From contig CALUWI010000020.1 of the NCBI GenBank assembly GCA_944324465.1, positions 1-36,775 of the forward strand: a DNA stretch of 36,775 nucleotides, read 5' to 3'. This DNA is from an uncultured Mucispirillum sp. GTDB lineage: Bacteria; Chrysiogenota; Deferribacteres; Deferribacterales; Mucispirillaceae. How positions within the stretch are numbered: position 1 is the first letter of the stretch; every line of letters starts with the position of its first letter. Positions 34,509-36,775 of the stretch are shown here, piece by piece. Below the pieces are notes generated by a model that saw nothing but the letters and a program-made list of their open reading frames with translations, was not told the origin of the DNA and did not search any database. Made by a program: the position numbers and the translations under genes.

Positions 34509-35111
34509 CTAATTAAAACATTTTGGCGGAAGATTTTTATCCATTTCTTCCACTTTATCTTTATTTTTCATAAGCTCATAGATTGTATCATAAGTGCCGT
34601 CAAGCAGACTTTTTTGCAGTGCTCTCTTAATGCCTGCTTTATATGTTTTATCTCCTGCTTTAATTTCTGCTTTTTCTATATCTATAATAACTTCTGTATC
34701 TGGGTTTTTCTCAATATAAGAAGCAAGTTCGCTGATTTCTGCTTTTGGCATAGTGATACATACAAGTCCTAAAACTGAAGAGTTGCCGTAAAAGATTTCT
34801 GCAAAGCTCTCAGCAATTACAGCTTCATAACCAGCTCTTTTAATAGCCTGTGGAGCATGTTCCCTTGATGAACCGCAGCCAAAGTTATTACCGCTTAATA
34901 TGATTTTTGCACCTTTATATTCTTCCTTATTCATAGGGTGGTCAGTAGGGTTGCCCTTTTCATCAAATCTTTCATCTCTGAAAGCCTGTTCGCCAAGTCC
35001 GTCAAATGTAACGCAGCGTAAAAATCTGGCAGGGATAATTCTGTCAGTATCTATATCATCGCCAATCATTGGCATTGCTTTGCCTTTTATTTCTTTAATA
35101 TTTCCAGTCAT
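34509..35111 (-). CDS. leuD: 3-isopropylmalate dehydratase small subunit
   Basis: Small subunit of isopropylmalate isomerase, which converts 2-isopropylmalate to 3-isopropylmalate in leucine synthesis. At 200 residues it is of normal length. The swivel-domain motif G-N-N-F-G-C-G-S-S-R-E-H-A-P and the N-terminal D-D-I-D-T-D-R-I-I-P-A-R are diagnostic. It starts 11 nt after leuC, with an AGGGG ribosome site, so the pair is one operon. Neither leuA nor leuB is present here. Homoaconitase-type small subunits are similar, but the length and partner favour LeuD. Confidence 0.95.
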   Translation of the reverse strand: MTGNIKEIKGKAMPMIGDDIDTDRIIPARFLRCVTFDGLGEQAFRDERFDEKGNPTDHPMNKEEYKGAKIILSGNNFGCGSSREHAPQAIKRAGYEAVIAESFAEIFYGNSSVLGLVCITMPKAEISELASYIEKNPDTEVIIDIEKAEIKAGDKTYKAGIKRALQKSLLDGTYDTIYELMKNKDKVEEMDKNLPPKCFN

Positions 35112-35122
35112 TTTTATACCCC

Positions 35123-36505
35123 TTATATCATATCTCTAACATCAGTTACAGCCCCTTCCACAGCAGCAGCTGCTACCATTGCAGGGCTTAAAAGCATTGT
35201 TCTGCCTGTTGCAGAGCCTTGTCTGCCTTTAAAGTTTCTGTTAGAAGTAGATGCAGATATTTGGTCGCCTACAAGTTTATCTGGATTCATAGCAAGGCAC
35301 ATAGAACAGCCTGGCTCTCTCCACTCAAAGCCTGCTTCTTTAAATATTACATCAAGACCTTCTTTTTCTGCCTGTTCTTTAACAATCACAGAGCCTGGAA
35401 CAGCAAGAGCTTTAACAGATTTAGCAACTTTTTTACCTTTTAATATTTCAGCAGCTATTCTAAAATCTTCTATTCTGCCGTTTGTGCAGCTGCCTATAAA
35501 TGCAACATCTATTTTTGTGCCTTTAATAGGTGTGCCTGCTTTAAATTTCATATATTCAAGAGCTTCTTTCATAATGTCAGTAGTTGGCTCTGGTATTTTT
35601 TCATCTATACCTATTGCCATTTCTGGAGTGATACCCCATGTAACCATAGGAGTGATTTTATTAACATCAAATTTTATAATATCATCATAATGAGCATCTT
35701 TATCGCTGGCAGTATTTTTCCAGTAATCTACAGCTTTATCCCATGCAGCACCCTGCGGAGCATAAGGTCTGCCTTTTAAGTATGCAAAAGTAGTTTCATC
35801 TGGGTTCATATAGCCAACACGAGCACCGCCTTCAATAGCCATATTACAGATAGTCATGCGGGCTTCCATACTCATTTTATCAACAGCAGTACCTGCAAAT
35901 TCATAAGCATAGCCTAAACCGCCGTTTACACCAAGTTTAGCGATAACAGTTAAAATTAAGTCTTTTGAATATACACCTTTACCCATTTCGCCGTTTAATT
36001 CTACTCTGCGAACTTTAAATGGAGCAATACTCATAGTCTGAGTAGCTAAAATATCCCTGACTTGAGATGTACCTACACCAAAAGCAATAGCACCAAAAGC
36101 ACCATGAGTAGCTGTGTGGCTGTCGCCGCATGCAACAGTCATACCAGGCTGAGTAAGACCTTCTTCTGGTCCTACAATATGGATAACGCCATATCTGTTA
36201 TTTTTTACTCCAAAAAGCTGTATTCCAAAATCAGAAGTATTTTTCTCAATAGCTGCCATCATTTCTTCAGCTAAGCTGTCTTTAAAAGGGCGGGCAGTAT
36301 TATCTGTTGGTATAATATGGTCATGTGTAGCAAAAGTTCTCTCTGGATGAGCTACAGTTAAGCCAAGTTCTCTAATCATAGCAAAAGCCTGCGGACTTGT
36401 TACTTCATGAAGTAAGTGCAGGTCTATAAACAGCTGAGACTGACCGCTTGCAAGAGTGCCTGCAACATGCCTTTCCCATACTTTTTGAAAAAGATTTTTT
36501 CCCAT
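35123..36505 (-). CDS. leuC: 3-isopropylmalate dehydratase large subunit
   Basis: Aconitase-family large subunit, 460 residues, carrying the [4Fe-4S] cluster. Cluster ligands are C340 (I-G-S-C-T-N-G-R) and C400/C403 (E-P-G-C-S-M-C-L). Substrate-region motifs H-E-V-T-S-P-Q-A (33-40) and [13 protein letters not shown] (126-138) are intact, and the length agrees with bacterial LeuC of the two-subunit type. GAGGATAAAATA precedes the ATG. No leader peptide, T-box or attenuator could be seen in the 190 bp upstream before the IS end; that stretch is AT-rich and holds no other gene. Confidence 0.96.
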   Translation of the reverse strand: MGKNLFQKVWERHVAGTLASGQSQLFIDLHLLHEVTSPQAFAMIRELGLTVAHPERTFATHDHIIPTDNTARPFKDSLAEEMMAAIEKNTSDFGIQLFGVKNNRYGVIHIVGPEEGLTQPGMTVACGDSHTATHGAFGAIAFGVGTSQVRDILATQTMSIAPFKVRRVELNGEMGKGVYSKDLILTVIAKLGVNGGLGYAYEFAGTAVDKMSMEARMTICNMAIEGGARVGYMNPDETTFAYLKGRPYAPQGAAWDKAVDYWKNTASDKDAHYDDIIKFDVNKITPMVTWGITPEMAIGIDEKIPEPTTDIMKEALEYMKFKAGTPIKGTKIDVAFIGSCTNGRIEDFRIAAEILKGKKVAKSVKALAVPGSVIVKEQAEKEGLDVIFKEAGFEWREPGCSMCLAMNPDKLVGDQISASTSNRNFKGRQGSATGRTMLLSPAMVAAAAVEGAVTDVRDMI

Positions 36506-36698
36506 TATTTTATCCTCGTTAGCTTAAAAATAAATTTAAATTGCATATTAATACTAAAAATTAAAAAAGTAAAGAGTGGATAAAGAAATATTATGAAATA
36601 ATTATATACTGCAGGGGCAAAATATGTATTTTTTTGTAAAATATAAAAATATCAGCTAAGAAATAAGTCAATATCATTCTGTACTGCTGAAAATTTAG

Positions 36699-36775
36699 GA
36701 GCCTGTGAAAAAAAGTCTGTAAATAGTGCAAACTTAAGTTTTCTATGATATACTAAAAAAATATGAAAGGAGCTT
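36699..36775 (+). mobile_element. 5' end of an insertion sequence (edge of window)
   Basis: Begins with GAGCCTGTGAAAAAAAG, the inverted terminal repeat matching 52-77. After about 60 bp the window ends in AAAGGAGCTT, a ribosome binding site with no start codon yet, as expected for a transposase gene beginning just outside. The length from terminus to window edge is 77 nt, as at the left edge. Confidence 0.6.

Noticed and set aside
35219-36274. Several plus-strand frames opposite leuC
   Set aside because: They are antisense to a highly conserved enzyme gene and have no family resemblance.

Overview
This window is AT-rich and codes densely on both strands. The organism looks like a flagellated, Gram-negative, probably host-associated anaerobe: there are several diderm-type signal peptides and lipoboxes, a C-terminal beta-barrel-like protein, a flagellin, and an EFr1-type iron-sulfur flavoprotein. 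The base composition and gene mix would fit a Mucispirillum-like member of the Deferribacterota, but no phylogenetic marker here settles that, so the placement is a guess. Both edges carry the same 26-bp inverted-repeat terminus, each lying exactly 77 nt from the edge. This is what an assembly contig ended by a multicopy insertion sequence would look like.

Layout, left to right. (1) A lipoprotein gene broken at a 7-A run, then a ClsC-like phospholipase D/cardiolipin synthase. (2) A class I ribonucleotide reductase operon (nrdB-nrdA, minus strand) under a cobalamin riboswitch. (3) A coiled-coil and beta-barrel-like envelope protein with an Asp/Tyr tract, and a membrane-anchored coiled-coil protein. 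(4) A very AT-rich pair of DUF262 genes (GmrSD-like, putative defence) with its own promoter. (5) tRNA-Arg(TCT). (6) A tight operon of a DUF72 protein, a small FlhB-C-like protein, SppA and a YifB/ComM ATPase, followed by a GlpT transporter. (7) A degenerate AAA/DUF4143 ATPase with a lipoprotein, and a convergent exported protein. (8) A large flagellin with a sigma-28-like promoter, followed by a DUF2292 protein. (9) Two small unknown genes and a PfkB sugar kinase. (10) A 440-bp non-coding element with inverted termini. (11) An unusual fusion of a YczE/YitT-type membrane domain with a cytidylate-kinase-like domain, coupled to an EFr1 ferredoxin-flavoprotein. (12) A nuclease gene remnant, an RCC1-repeat lipoprotein whose promoter spacer is a 9-C run, two more exported or membrane-anchored proteins, and leuC-leuD.

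The strongest biological signals are these: a candidate on/off switch by homopolymer slippage between the -35 and -10 boxes of a surface RCC1 lipoprotein; B12-controlled expression of a B12-independent ribonucleotide reductase, which implies a B12-dependent enzyme elsewhere in the genome; the two-gene DUF262 module; and the membrane-domain/nucleotide-kinase fusion. Most of the remaining genes are ordinary housekeeping or lineage-specific envelope genes.
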